Of a DNA stretch of 64,000 nt, positions 36,101 through 47,748 are shown piece by piece (the stretch's first letter is position 1; each line of letters begins with the position of its first letter). The notes below the pieces were generated by a model. That model saw nothing but the letters and a program-made list of their open reading frames with translations, did not search any database and had not been told where the DNA came from. A program made the position numbers and the translations under genes. The DNA comes from Rhizophagus clarus (taxonomy: Eukaryota > Glomeromycota > Glomeromycetes > Glomerales > Glomeraceae): assembly GCA_015698045.1 (NCBI GenBank), contig BLAL01000215.1:1240001-1304000 (forward strand), in the 5' to 3' direction.

Positions 36101-36447
36101 TTATAATTTACAACTTGATGAAAACGTGAAATTCTAGAACAATTTTTGCACCATTCTTGACTATTTTGTGTATAAAAATTTCTTGGTTCATGCTCAATAC
36201 ATTGAGCTTCTTCCGTACTTATATGGACATCCAAGTATGTGTTATAGTCATTCAGCTTATTAACATAATCAAATACGCAATTTTTACAATATAGTTGAAA
36301 TGTTGATGTCAGAGAAAATTTACTTTTACAGTAATTACAGTTATAATCATCATCGCCAAAAGAAATAAACAAAATTGGCACAGGACTGGATTTTAATCTT
36401 GGTGTAGGATCAAAAGAGTAACTACCATTAGTACTTGTAAGTTCCAT
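33171..36447 (-). CDS. Protein kinase with two N-terminal Cys-rich zinc-ribbon modules
   Basis: Main exons on the minus strand: 36447-34573, 34493-34294 and 34225-33594. The start MELTSTNGSYSFDPTPR is chosen because the paralogue at 56117 begins the same way and the DNA upstream is conserved as promoter. Residues about 28-312 and 313-575 are two copies of one module. Each has CNYC...YCKNC/YCKYC, EHEPR...EWCxNCS, C.LC/C.IC...CPNCY, a WW-D pair, C.xC...WC.RC, GCRYC-type TTNVIFG and CxKCxRV, so some 14-18 paired cysteines per module. The kinase follows: IAEGGFGVIY (about 584), VAVKRF (Lys about 610), HRDLHSGN, DFGLS, YVAPEIF, CWDPDPSKRPHIKEI. Short 3' exons carrying YISKDLEFDINNA (33512-33472) and YISKEIELDINDA (ending 33171) probably form the tail, but one junction could not be phased. 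It is likely an active kinase; the module's function is unknown. Confidence 0.8.
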
Positions 36448-36532
36448 TATATAGTCGGTATGCTGAGTAAGGAAAGTAGGTAATTTTGAAAACTTAAAAT
36501 ATACTATGAAAATATTTATAAACTTAATATTT

Positions 36533-36548
36533 CGGAAATATATTTCCG
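36533..36548 (-). promoter_or_regulatory. Palindrome CGGAAATATATTTCCG upstream of the zinc-ribbon kinase
   Basis: A perfect 16-bp palindrome about 85 bases before the ATG at 36447. The same palindrome stands 64 bases before the ATG of the paralogue at 56117, with flanking similarity (AAGAATTCTT nearby, then TTCCGAAATA and an AACTATATAATGGAACT-like start region). It is a candidate operator for a dimeric factor, with CGG/CCG half-sites like those of Zn2Cys6 regulators. That link is inference. Confidence 0.6.
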
Positions 36549-38606
36549 TCAAGAATTCTTTCACGGAAACAATAATAATTGTGTAACTTACGGAATTGAG
36601 TTTTCCGGACGATGTTTCTAAAAATGTACAAAATGATCGACATTCGACATACAAATTGTGAAAACGAGTTATTTTTAAAAAGAATTTTTTTTATCCGAGT
36701 TAATTTTATTACCTCAAGAGATTACGTAAACGTGTGTTAATCATGTTACCTCATTACGTTCTCAATTTCTGTATAAAACATAATGATATCGTCACTCCGC
36801 CAATAAAAATTTATTTTTGAAATAACATTTCGAGTTTGTCATGAAGTCACGTGCAGTCGATCCTCTTGAGTGTTCGGCTATGGGGAATGGTTATTTGAAT
36901 CAGCATTCATACATTTATAAGCTATTCTTTTACATTAGTTACAATCTTATCTTTCAAGGGAGAATTTTCTCAAATAAAGATCTTTTACATTTTGGCGACT
37001 GAAAAAAAATTTTACAAAAATAATTTGCAATAAACGATACAGTTGAAGTTATAAACATCTTTAGATTATGTTATTACATTAAAAAGTGTTCAAATATTAA
37101 TTTCAAGATATCAACTAGATACACATTTATTATCCATGATCTTTAATATTGATATGCTCTAGAGTCTCGATGCTTTGGTTCAACTCGTCATTCGTATTAT
37201 AGGAAATAAGGAATAAGTTAGGATATTTTTTATAATAACATCAATTCTTCAGTTACTGTAATGATTGCGCCTACAAAAAAAAGGTAAAAAAAAAATACCA
37301 ATCCAATGTTTATATCAAAGACCATATACCAATTTATAATTGATTATTTTATAGTCATCTGTTTCTCTAACAAATAAAAGTATTAAAGAGATTTCATTGA
37401 ATTTTTTTTTTAAAAATTTCTTCATTGGTAAAGAAAAATATTGAAAATTAATCACGTTTTTTTATACTTTATGTTGTGTTTCCGCACATTTTCTGTATAG
37501 TATTTTCCATATATTAGGCGTATATTCTTTTTCTTTGGACAAAAAATTGTTTATATTTTGTTTTTTTCCGGACTCCGGAAATTATACGCCTAATATACGG
37601 AAAATATACGGAAACACGACACAGTATGGAAAATTCTATCAAATTCAATAATTAATTACGTAGTACAAATTTAAATCACCTACCCATTCTTACTCTAATG
37701 TGTATGTATGAAGAACTAACAAAAATGTTGAATTTCTGTTCCAACTAAAGTTGTCGTATTATAAAATTTTTTTAGCTGAAATACTGTGTATTTGACATTG
37801 TTTTGACAATTTTCATTTAAGTGTTTCATTCATTCATTTATTCAGTCATCCAGAATAAAAAAGGGATGTTGATCACCGAGATTGTTATGCATTGTACCAC
37901 ATCATTCGTTTGACGGAGTTTCATTAATAATCCTTCCTTTTATTAATTTGAAAGACATTGATAAATAATAGGAAAAAAGCCATTAAAAAAAGAGGAACGG
38001 CAACGAAACAAATTCATATCATGCAACTGATGATCAGTTACCATTAATGGAGAGGTATTATCGTATTCATTTATCACTAATGTGGATTATTTTTAATATA
38101 AAAGAAATTTGGTGTAACTCTACAAATTGAATTAACGATAGGTTCGTTGGTTACTATCATTATAACTTAACTATATGAAATCTCATTATACCATATTAAT
38201 TCGAATTTTTGAGTTTCTACCAATATTCAGAAAAAAAAAGATAATAATGAAAAAAAATTTTGAAAAATATTTAATCTAGTTCAACGTACCCTCAACACCT
38301 ACTTTAATCTCTAACTGAATGCAAGTATAGGTACGGTACATCAAATCTTTATAATGATGTCTATACTAATATACTGCCTAATACATTATAAATTTGATCA
38401 TCAATTAAGAATTTTTTTCTTGATTAATATCTACAAAAAAAAAATTAATAAACAATTTAGAACTTTTAATAATATAAATTTTAATAAATAACGTTAATTA
38501 CCTAAAATAGTACTAGAAATCTTACAATTTTCTATAAAAATTATTAAAATAAAAAATGTATTATATTAATGATAATAAAAAAAATTTTTTTAATTAATAG
38601 ATAAAA
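36549..38606. other. AT-rich spacer with one hairpin element
   Basis: No gene was seen. It includes the MITE-like element at 37472-37623. Otherwise only A/T runs and short non-coding sequence were seen. Confidence 0.5.
37472..37623. mobile_element. MITE-like inverted-repeat element (about 150 bp)
   Basis: The left arm GTTGTGTTTCCG ... TTTTCCATATATTAGGCGT is mirrored on the right by ACGCCTAATATACGGAAAA then CGGAAACACGAC. The arms are about 40 bp, with one extra stretch on the left. The centre is AT-rich and ends in a small CCGGACTCCGG palindrome. It could fold into a hairpin and has no coding capacity. No clear target duplication was identified. Confidence 0.6.
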
Positions 38607-40155
38607 TCAAAAATAATATTTGCCTAAGCTCTCACTTAATACTATTTCGTTATGATTATTTTTCTCAGTTATCATAAGTTTAGAACTCATTTCTTCTTGA
38701 CTTAAAATTTCATTTAACTTTGCAGAATAATCAAAATTTCTACTAGCATAACAAGATAATGGGTGGTTTAACGCAGTTTCTATAACAAAAGATAATAATA
38801 ATTAATTTACGATTAAATTTAATTAAAAAAAAATTTATTTACTTGATATTTCCGGTAATGGTGACTTTCTTTCCTCATCTTTCATTTTTATTATAAATTT
38901 AGTTGATAACACGTCAAATATTTCTGCCAATTCATCTGCAGTTGGTCTTTTATCAGGATCAGCGTCCCAACATCTTTTCATTAATTCTACATAATCAAAT
39001 TCTGTTGCTTCAATAATTTTTGGCCTTAACCCTTTACAAATATCTAAAGAAAGGTTAAAATCATGAGGTCTATCATTAAAAGCTGGGCTTCCTGACGTAA
39101 ATTCCCACATAATTATACCAAGACTATAAATATCAGAGGCCTTTGTATATGGTTTTCCACGTAAAACTTCCGGTGCAATATAAGGAAGCACTCCGTAAAT
39201 CGTTCCATAATTAATAGATTGGTTTGCCGGCTTACTTAATCCAAAATCGCTTATATATGCGGTGAATATATCTTTAAAAAGTATATTTCCACTATGCAAA
39301 TCACCATGAACTAGATTACACTTATGTAAAGCAGAAAGTGAACTTGTTATTTCATATAAATTATAAAATTTATCATTTGGATTCCATTTTTTAATCATAA
39401 GATTAGATCTTAAATCACCCATTGGCATTTCTTTTAAAACTATCATATAATTTAACGTATTTGGATCTTGAGTTATACCATAAATCTTTACAAAATTAGA
39501 ATAATTATTTATAGCCGAATATAAAAATTTCAAATGATTTTTTAACTAGAAATAAAATGGTATAAATATAATTTAAATATTTAATTTATAAATTTAGTGA
39601 ATAAATTTAAAAGAATACCTCACTTAAGAAATCTTCATGAATATTTGAAGAATCATTTAAACTCTTAAGTATTACACGAATTCCATCTTTTTGAGTAATT
39701 CTATTCCATCTTTTCTTATCATAATTCCAACAATCTATACTTCCATTTAACCAATTAGCTCCATAAATAGTACTGAATCCTCCTTGAGCGATGTATCGAA
39801 CATTCTTTAAATGAGTGTAATTAATCCATTCTATAACTTCGTTACTATTTCTTGCATTTAATTGAGCATCTTGTATAAATTTATTTATATATTCATTTCC
39901 ACTTTTCCAATTATTAAAATCATTTTGAAAAACTTCAGAGTTACAGTACAAACACCAATTCTCTTCAGTCTGTGCTTTATTACAATTAGAACAAAATCCG
40001 AATTCTTTATTAGCTATATCTTTCTCGTAATAAGTTTTGTTACTATCAAGTTTATCGTTTTCAGAAATTTCTGTAATATTTGAAATATTATTACGTTCTA
40101 GAGACCCTTCCTCATGAATCTTAAGAATATTATTATCTTCCAAATTATTTTTCAT
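38607..40155 (-). CDS. Protein kinase with short N-terminal zinc ribbon (HGD type)
   Basis: Three exons on the minus strand (40155-39619, 39545-38843, 38779-38607) join in frame to 470 residues. The N terminus is acidic and Asn-rich, then has a four-Cys ribbon (CSNCNKAQTEENWCLYC, about residues 54-70), a linker with NDFNNWKSGNEYINKFIQDAQ, and the kinase domain. Gly loop IAQGGFSTIYGANW (GGFS rather than GGFG), Lys in VILKSL, catalytic loop HGDLHSGN, DFGLS, YIAPEVL and CWDADPDKRPTADEL are all present, so catalysis is plausible; HGD for HRD is tolerated in this family. The last exon adds a tail with HPLSCYASRNFDYSAKLNEI and a TGA stop, which reads as a natural C terminus. Layout is shared with the kinase at 47.7-49.1 kb. 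Confidence 0.87.
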
Positions 40156-41178
40156 ACTATACTCTTCGAAATTTTTCTTCCTTTTAAAAAAGGAAAAAGT
40201 TAAGAATAAAAAAGGAATAAGATGAAGAATATGTCGAATATAATAACTAAACTCTTTATTTCGTCCCTATTAAGTAATAATTAAATGAGCTTTTTTCCAG
40301 AGAAAATCATTGTCATTCATTCCCAAAAGGATAAACAAAGCGAACCGATTAGCAAAACTTTTCTCAATTGAATTACAATACATAGTCGAAATATATTATT
40401 ATTATTATTACCTGAAAGAACGAAAAGATATGAAAGTGCAAATTATTCTTCGGCTTAAAACGATCATATTTGTTCCATTAATAATAAATAATTTATATAC
40501 TGTAACATTATATCTATTTACAACATACATATTGTGTTTTCTTTTGTAAAAGTAATTAAATTTAAGCCATATTTTACTAATTCAGGAAACATGATATGAC
40601 GGTTAGAAAAGAAATTTAATTGGTATTATTAGCATAATTTAGATTACAATTATTGTAATTATTATAAAATACAAAAAAAAAAATAAAAAATAAAAAATAA
40701 AAAATAAAAAATAAAAAATAAAAAATAAAAAATAATAATAATAAAAATAAAAATAAAAAAAATAGAAAAAGTAAAAATAGAAAAGTATAATATAGAAACA
40801 CAAATATTTAAAACATCATTATTTTCATTTTTATTTTGTTAAACAATAACCAACTTAAGAATAGAATATAGAACAAAATTATAAAATTTAAAAATATTCA
40901 TGAACATATTTGAAATGTTTTAAATTTAAAAATTGTTGTCCCGATTTAACAAAAATTGATTGCTAAAACAATCGTAAAAATATAAGGGATTACAATTGCG
41001 AACCAACCAATAAATGACAATCATTTTCTCCACATGACCATGAGATCATCATAATTTTTTTACAAGTTTGAAACAAAACATTCACATGCGAGCCTGAAGA
41101 TCTTCTTGAAAAGTATTTTTTATTAAAACAAGGAGTTGAAAATAAACTCCACTTCTTCTGTTAAAATATTTTTGAAAT
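40156..41178. other. Spacer with AAATAA microsatellite
   Basis: No gene was seen. A simple repeat at about 40673-40765 is listed separately. Confidence 0.5.
40673..40765. repeat. AAATAA-type microsatellite
   Basis: About eight copies of a seven-base AAAAAAT-type unit pass into AAT and AAAAAT repeats. The 61-aa Phe/Leu frame on the minus strand is created by this repeat. Confidence 0.85.
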
Positions 41179-42720
41179 ATGGAGCCTGTTAATATCAAAA
41201 TTTACATACAAGAACTTGAAAGGTTCCAAAAGAAACATCTTAAAGCATTTAAAGCTGATTCTCTTATTCTTCCTGAGTCTTCATTCTCGTTGCTTTCATC
41301 CGAAGAACGAAGAGAATTGTCAAAAATATATTTCAACCTTGTAAAATCTATTATAGAAAATGGTACTACGTCAGAAGAACCTCAAGCTTTGGATTACCTC
41401 AACACATCTATTAGATTAGATGCAACATGTAACAAAGGAGCTTACGCCATGATTGCAAAAATATGTGCTATAAATAATGATATAATTGGTGCATATGCTA
41501 ATATTTTAATTTCTGTGGCATTGGGAGAAACTTCTCGAGATGATGAATTCTTTATCCAACAATGTAAAAGGATGCTCTTTCCAACCCCGGAGGTTATCAA
41601 AAAACATAACCAACCTGAAGATGTACTACATGATTTGCTTAAGTTTAAAGATGTAGTATTGGTTCTTGAGCCTGGTACATATAATTATAACCACGATGTT
41701 GATAGAAATGGAGAACAAAAACATCGTTATCATTGGAATTGGCGAGGTGACCATAAGGAATTCTGGCCTCGATGTATTTCGAGGTAGCGATAGTAATCTT
41801 ATATTATATAATATTCAAGTTGAATGTACTCGAGGATACTCTCTGTTTATGGAAACATCACAAGTGTTCGTAGGTAACTGTCGATTCACCAAATGTTCCG
41901 GCCAGGTTCCACCTATTTGTATTGAAATAAAAATAAAGGAGCTTACACTATGATTGCAAAAATAATGTGCTGCAAACAATGATATAATAGGTGCATATGC
42001 TAATATTTAATTTCTGCAGAATTTCTCGTGAAGATGAATTTTTATCCAACAATGCAAAGGGATACCTTTTCAACTCCGGAGGTTATCAAAATACTTAGCC
42101 GTTCTCTCTTGATTTGCTTAACTGATATATATACCATGGTGTTGATGGAGATGGAGAATAGAAACATAAATTTATGCTTTATAATATTATAATATTTATG
42201 TAAAATCACAATTTCGCCTATTTATATTGATGGTCATAAAAATGCTGGTGTAATTTGGTTGATATTGATAGTAGCCTTTATTTTAAATGGCAAATTATAT
42301 AATATTGGTGTGAATGTAATTGAAATGTGATACGGATCAAGTTTATGTGCTGAGAATAAAAATATTTACCATAACAAGCAAGGTCAAATGCCAATGAAAT
42401 TACACTCATTGATAATATTATCCGTGATAACGATATATAGAAGGAATTCTTGTCAATGGAAAATCGTGAACTATCCTTGCTCTTCACAGCACATGAAACA
42501 ACCGCCCTTTACATTAAGTTATAAAAGGCCTTCACTAACAGTTTTTGTGTTACAGCAGATTTTCAAGCTAAACTGCTAAAGTGTATATGAAATGGTGTTA
42601 CTGGATGTATTATCAAGGAAGGTGTTGATGTGTTTCTTATTAATAATATTATTCATAATAATAATAAATCAGAAGGTATTGAAATTGGTATAAGCTATCA
42701 TGGGAAAGTAATTATGGAGA
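41179..42720 (+). pseudogene. Broken right-handed beta-helix repeat protein gene with internal partial duplication
   Basis: The opening frame runs 202 codons from MEPVNIKIYIQELERFQ. Its first 120 residues look helical and are tetratricopeptide-like (AYAMIAKICAINNDIIGAY), and then DVVLVLEPGTYNYN begins a beta-helix. Near 41690-41710 the natural reading moves to the next frame, where NIVIIGIGEVTIRNSGL and SNLILYNIQVECTRG continue with the regular short-strand pattern of a pectate-lyase-like solenoid. From about 41931 to 42060 a decayed second copy of 41434-41585 appears (GCTTACACTATGATTGC...). Later pieces such as GVDVFLINNIIHNNN and SEGIEIGISYHG (about 42620-42700) are beta-helix remnants. The gene is therefore disabled by at least one frameshift, a partial duplication and further decay. 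The family includes F-box-linked beta-helix proteins. Confidence 0.65.
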
Positions 42721-43367
42721 GCTGCTCTGGTTAAAATGATTAACAGTGAAATTAGGGGTAACTATTTAGACCAAAAGAATTTTGTTAATTCAACGTCTCT
42801 TCTAATCGTCCAAAATGCATTTACTTTATGAAGAAGTTCCTAGATCTGTAGAAAGATCTTGCTATTAGTGTTACAGCTGAAACTGTTCAATTTTTCACAA
42901 ATTTGAAAGGTCTTTACAATCAATGGAGCAAAGATTTTGTTATTGGCGTGATACAAATGCTATCAGAATGGGCGAGGAGAATATTAATACCGATACTTTC
43001 TTTTTTTAAATCACTAATATTTGGATTATGTGGTTTATTTTATATGATTTGATCATGGCTTATTTAAAATGGTTTAATTCGAAATCCATATTACATGGAT
43101 AGACCCGATAGTAAAATTTTGAGCGATCATTATATGTTATTTATTAATCGAGAGATTTGTATGAAATGTTACGCAAATTTGGTGGTTTTAACAATATATC
43201 AAATTTGGCAGAGAATCGAAACTATACATCATCATCAAAAAAAAACAAAAAAATTGCTAGTTTTTACGCTGTTTTGAGGACAGCAGCATTTGAGAACAAT
43301 AATATAAGAAATACCATACGATTTCAAAAATTCTTTACTAAATTTAAAGGCAAAAAAATACACTATA
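42721..43367. other. Spacer, possible tail of the beta-helix remnant
   Basis: Short plus-strand frames of 60 and 106 codons overlap in different frames and show no domain. Nothing else is supported. Confidence 0.4.
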
Positions 43368-46300
43368 TTACATTTTCAATTTTTTATTACCCTCGGAACC
43401 TTCACCAATGTTTTCTGAAGCCTTTTCAGCTGCTTCTTTTTTCATTTGTCTGGAATATCTACCTATGCACCCTTTAATTGTTTGTGTTTTCGGAATTTTA
43501 TTTCTATCTATTTCTCTTTTATCAGCTAAATTAAACAACTCATTGTATATATCTTGTTCAGAGTAATAATCGCTTTTATTGGCATTTCCTGCTAGAAAAA
43601 ATCCCTGTAATATGGACACTATTCCTTTGAAATTCGTGTACCTGTACCTTTACGCCCAAATTTTTGGTTTTCTTTAAGTGCCCATCCTAGCTGTAAGTAT
43701 ACGTTTCTTAAAATGATCATAGTATGATGTAAGATTAGTTTTTTTGTGTTTCAGAAAGAAATTTAGTATACTACGTTTAGGGTTAAAACAACCTGTGAAT
43801 TTCTGAATCTATTTGTTCATCCATAGACATAGCACGTGTCAAATTCATGCTTGAACAGATATTAGCGTTGGTTTATTTTTTACCGGCCCATCATTATTGG
43901 TGATGGTTGATTTTCTTTATTAGCAAGGTGAATTTGAAGCTGAGATGCCAGTTCAACTTGACTAGTTGTTCTTGGTAGGCAACATTTTCATTATCAAGTT
44001 TATCTTTGTGGATCTATATGATATTGTATTAATTGATAGATAGAGTTTATATTCAAAATCATTCAAAAACAGTAACATTCATGATTATCAACGCATAAAA
44101 AAAGTAATACTTGATAAACATAATTGTTCTTTATTCCTAGTTTTCGCTAATCTCAATAAAATTATATATACTACAACATATAGAATTAAAACGAAAGTAA
44201 TTCAATTGTGTGAAATAACACACCTAATCCGTATGGTTTGGGCATTGTCCATGGTGATGATGGAATAGTAGGAGTTGATGTTTCTGATGTAGGTTTAAGA
44301 AACTCTGTAAAGAATAATAAGTCCATTCTCCAATATTGAGCCTTTACCAATTCTGCATGTTCATCGTCTTTAGTCCATTGCCATTCATATAAATTTGATA
44401 CCGTTTTAGTAGTTCTGTTATTTTTTTACGGCCAGGTGTTATACGTGCAACAGAAGTACCGCCTAGATTAGCGATAGCAGCTTCTATATCTGAACCTTCT
44501 TTGAGATCACAACCCACACGAACATATCGTTTAATAGCATGTGTAATCTGTTGCAAAAAGAAATATTAGCAACAATAATTATGTAATTCTTTAAAATCAA
44601 AACAAATATATTACTTTATATTATTTTTACATGCCGAAGCGTGATGAGAGTCTACTGGCCTCTCCCGGTTCTAAAAATGTCCAGCTTTTCACATCAATGC
44701 TCTATCAATCATAGCAGTGAACTATAAGTGTCGTTAATTGTGAATTGTGATAATGAGCTCCGTTATCTGATATGACTTTAATCCATTTTGGTTTTCGTTC
44801 CATCATTGTAAATACAGCATTAAAGCAAGACGCAGTAAACCAAGCATCTTGAGTTCCATCCTCTGACCAATGACCATAAGCTTGAATATCAAGATTACCA
44901 TTATTACTATTTTAAAATACTAAATTTGTACGTAATGTTCATCCAGACTTTCCAAAAAATTATTTTTGTCTCTCGTGCGTTTTTTAATACCTTCATTTTG
45001 TAATCAGCAGCCACAATATCCCATAATCGTTTAATTCCAGTAAAGAAGCTTTAAATTGAGCATTTAAATACACTTTACGTGTCTGATGAGCTAAATAGTA
45101 AAGCAGTTTATCTTGATATTGCCCCAATTGCTCAGAACGTTCAATTCCGAGTTGTATTTTAAGTTCATCAAATAAATTAAAAAGCTGATAACATTGGGAA
45201 TATTTTTGAGAATGTTCTAGTTTACAATCACCAAAAGCATATAGCAAACAATGATTGGTGCATTCATCGTGAGAGGCAATACAGATTCATTCACATGAAA
45301 TTCTTTTTCATAATCTCTTTTGATATATCGTTGAATCATCGCAATTTTTTGAATTAGTTTTTATTAGTAATAATAATGATGATGATAATAGATTCATATT
45401 TTTTTTTTATAAATAATTTACCTGAACATTTTTATTTGTACTGTGCATATTAACAAGCATACATAAATTCTCAAATGTTTGATATCTATATTCACTACAT
45501 ACTGTATAATGCATAAGCCTCCCAGATCCTCACGATACCTATATAAACCATTAGCAAGACGTGCCATAAAAGATATTCAGAAAATTTCTGCCACAGTGTT
45601 TCTTTTTGATCTTTAAGGTACAGTACGGATAAATTTGTTTTTGAATCAACTTTATATGAACTCATAGTAACGTTTTCTCCATCAGCAAAAAAATTTTCAA
45701 ATCGTTGATTTTTAACTGTACTCATCTTAGTACGTGTTATTACTGGTCTTGTGATAGTCAATCATTAATTCTTGCAAATTTTCGTGCAGCATTAACTGGA
45801 TTTGGTGATACCTAAGATTATTAGGTTTGCAATAAATGGTAAGTCATCACATCATTTATATACCTTTAGTTTATTATTGAATTCATTATAGCTAAATTTC
45901 TCAGCTATAATCTATTCCTTTTGGATTAGCGTTTAATGATGATGCAAAACTCGACCAAAACTTGTTTTTCGAATTGATATTTTGATTTGTTGAGGGTAAA
46001 TATAATAATTCCATCCTATGTAACTTTTCCAACGTTTCTTCATCAGCAGTTGGATCAATATTTTTCGTCCAAAATTGCATTTGTACTTCAGGAAACTAAA
46101 ATACAATAAATACAGCGTTAATAAATATAGGTAAACATTGAAATAGTTTTTTTTTTTGCATACCAGATTTTTAATAAAATTGGGTGTTATTTCTGTACAT
46201 CTGCAGCTTTAAATAAACGCATCCAAGCTTGTATTTATCGCCCAGTAATTGTATAATTTTCAGGATAAATTGTTTGTAAGATACTAAAAAATTCCACAAT

Positions 46301-46920
46301 ACCACTATTTTGCATTGACCATTCAGCAAATACTTTTTTCCACTAAATACCGTTAATTGCGACTCTTCTCTTGAGATATTTCTCAAATGATTTTTCATAA
46401 TAGTTGCATTATTCCAATCATTATAGTTGCATGATGGTACATGATTGAATTTCTGAATTGCACTTAATATTTGTGGATGTTCTAAACCAGAAGTGCTGCA
46501 CCCCATATTTTTGAATCTTCGTATCCTTATAAATTTCCACAGTATTTCCACATAAAATAATTTTTTATTTGTTTTTTGGACAAACAGACAGCGCTGACCA
46601 TGATATTTATTAATAAATGTTGACGTGTATCCCATCTCGAATGTCTTTGTATTTAATCCAGAAACAAAAAGTGAAATACCTTGTATATCTATTGTAAACG
46701 GGTAAAACTCAACATCTTCTAACAGCTCTTCAACTATTTATTCATTATCAAAGCCCATAATAGCTTGTCCATTATATTCCGTTGAAGTTTTAAAGATATC
46801 TTTATATACTTCATTAATTGCTGCTGAAGACGTTGATTGTACCGAAGAAACCTACTGCCTCACAACTATAACCTGGCAATAGCCTATTTGAAATATTTTT
46901 AACAACACGGAGTTGATGTT
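43368..46920 (-). mobile_element. Decayed multicopy transposase-like element (RNase H-like/DDE candidate)
   Basis: A series of minus-strand coding blocks in order from about 46920 to 43368. They include SSAAINEVYKDIFKTS, GCSTSGLEHPQILSAI, a block with KVISDNGAHYHNSQL preceded by IQAYGHWSEDGTQDAWF, then FLEPGEA, then ITHAIKRYVRVGCDL and finally DYYSEQDIYNELFNLADK. The SDNG..HNS and LEPGEA segments look like the second Asp and the Glu of an RNase H-like integrase/transposase fold. That assignment is inference from motif spacing. Related sequences appear repeated in genomes of this kind of fungus, from memory. The copy is old and broken in many places. No terminal inverted repeats or target duplication were recognised, so class and borders are uncertain. 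Confidence 0.5.
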
Positions 46921-47748
46921 TAATTCTACTCCTACGTACATACAAAGACGAATAGGAACAATATTTTTTTGTCGGAATGTTCACCAATTTGTTCCATAAT
47001 GGTATTTATTTACTATTAAACCTTAAGCGAGTAACTGTGTGTCGTGTAAGTTTGTTTTTGACATTCTCACGAATTTTAAATCAAAATTAATTGCCGATCA
47101 CTCCTCCTTGTGTATCACGAATTAAAATAGAGTTTTTAATAAATAAATATAATTTAAATCGATAATTCCAATAGAATTAGGTGATTTCTATCAAAAAATT
47201 TTGCCAAAGCAAATACAACTTAAACTGAATCAAATACATTTAATCTCAATAATAGACCTTTTTACAAGAGGAATGACCAGCATCAGCAGATTGATAATCA
47301 GGATCGTAATGATATAACAATTAAATAATTAGTAATCCTATAAAATATAATAGAATTTGTGTTTATTATATATGCATTTAAAATAGATTATGGACTATTA
47401 CAGTATATTTAAAACATATATAGGACGGACGTATGATTAGATTTTTACGTTAATTTTACGTAAAACTCAACGTAAAATTTACAATTTTTGATCAGGGATA
47501 GTCACCGTACTGTCCGATAATTTAGCGATGGATGTAATTTTTTACGTAATTAATTATTTAACAAATTTCTTGCCCTATAAAAAAAATAACATAAATATTA
47601 ATTTCAAAAAAGACTATATAAAAGTGTATAACTCATATTACCTGTATTACTATTCCCTACATTGATTCGGCAACCTTCTATTAAATAAAACCATTACGTA
47701 AGTTATTTTAATCTTGTAAAATCGGTATAGATATTATTTATTAAATTA
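46921..47748. other. Spacer
   Basis: No gene was seen. Around 47440-47480 lies a short self-complementary patch built of TTTTACG/CGTAAAA words. A possible extra 3' exon of the next kinase could lie near 47586-47684. Confidence 0.4.

Noticed and set aside
34558-36654. Upstream start (MYVECRSFC...) for the zinc-ribbon kinase
   Set aside because: The 69 extra codons lie across the promoter palindrome, and the paralogue supports the start at 36447.
40616-40801. 61-aa Phe/Leu frame
   Set aside because: It is the translation of an AAATAA-type microsatellite.
45398-45410. Poly-T and GAT/AAT simple runs in the 43-47 kb region as CRISPR-like or satellite arrays
   Set aside because: No regular spacers; they are ordinary simple sequence.
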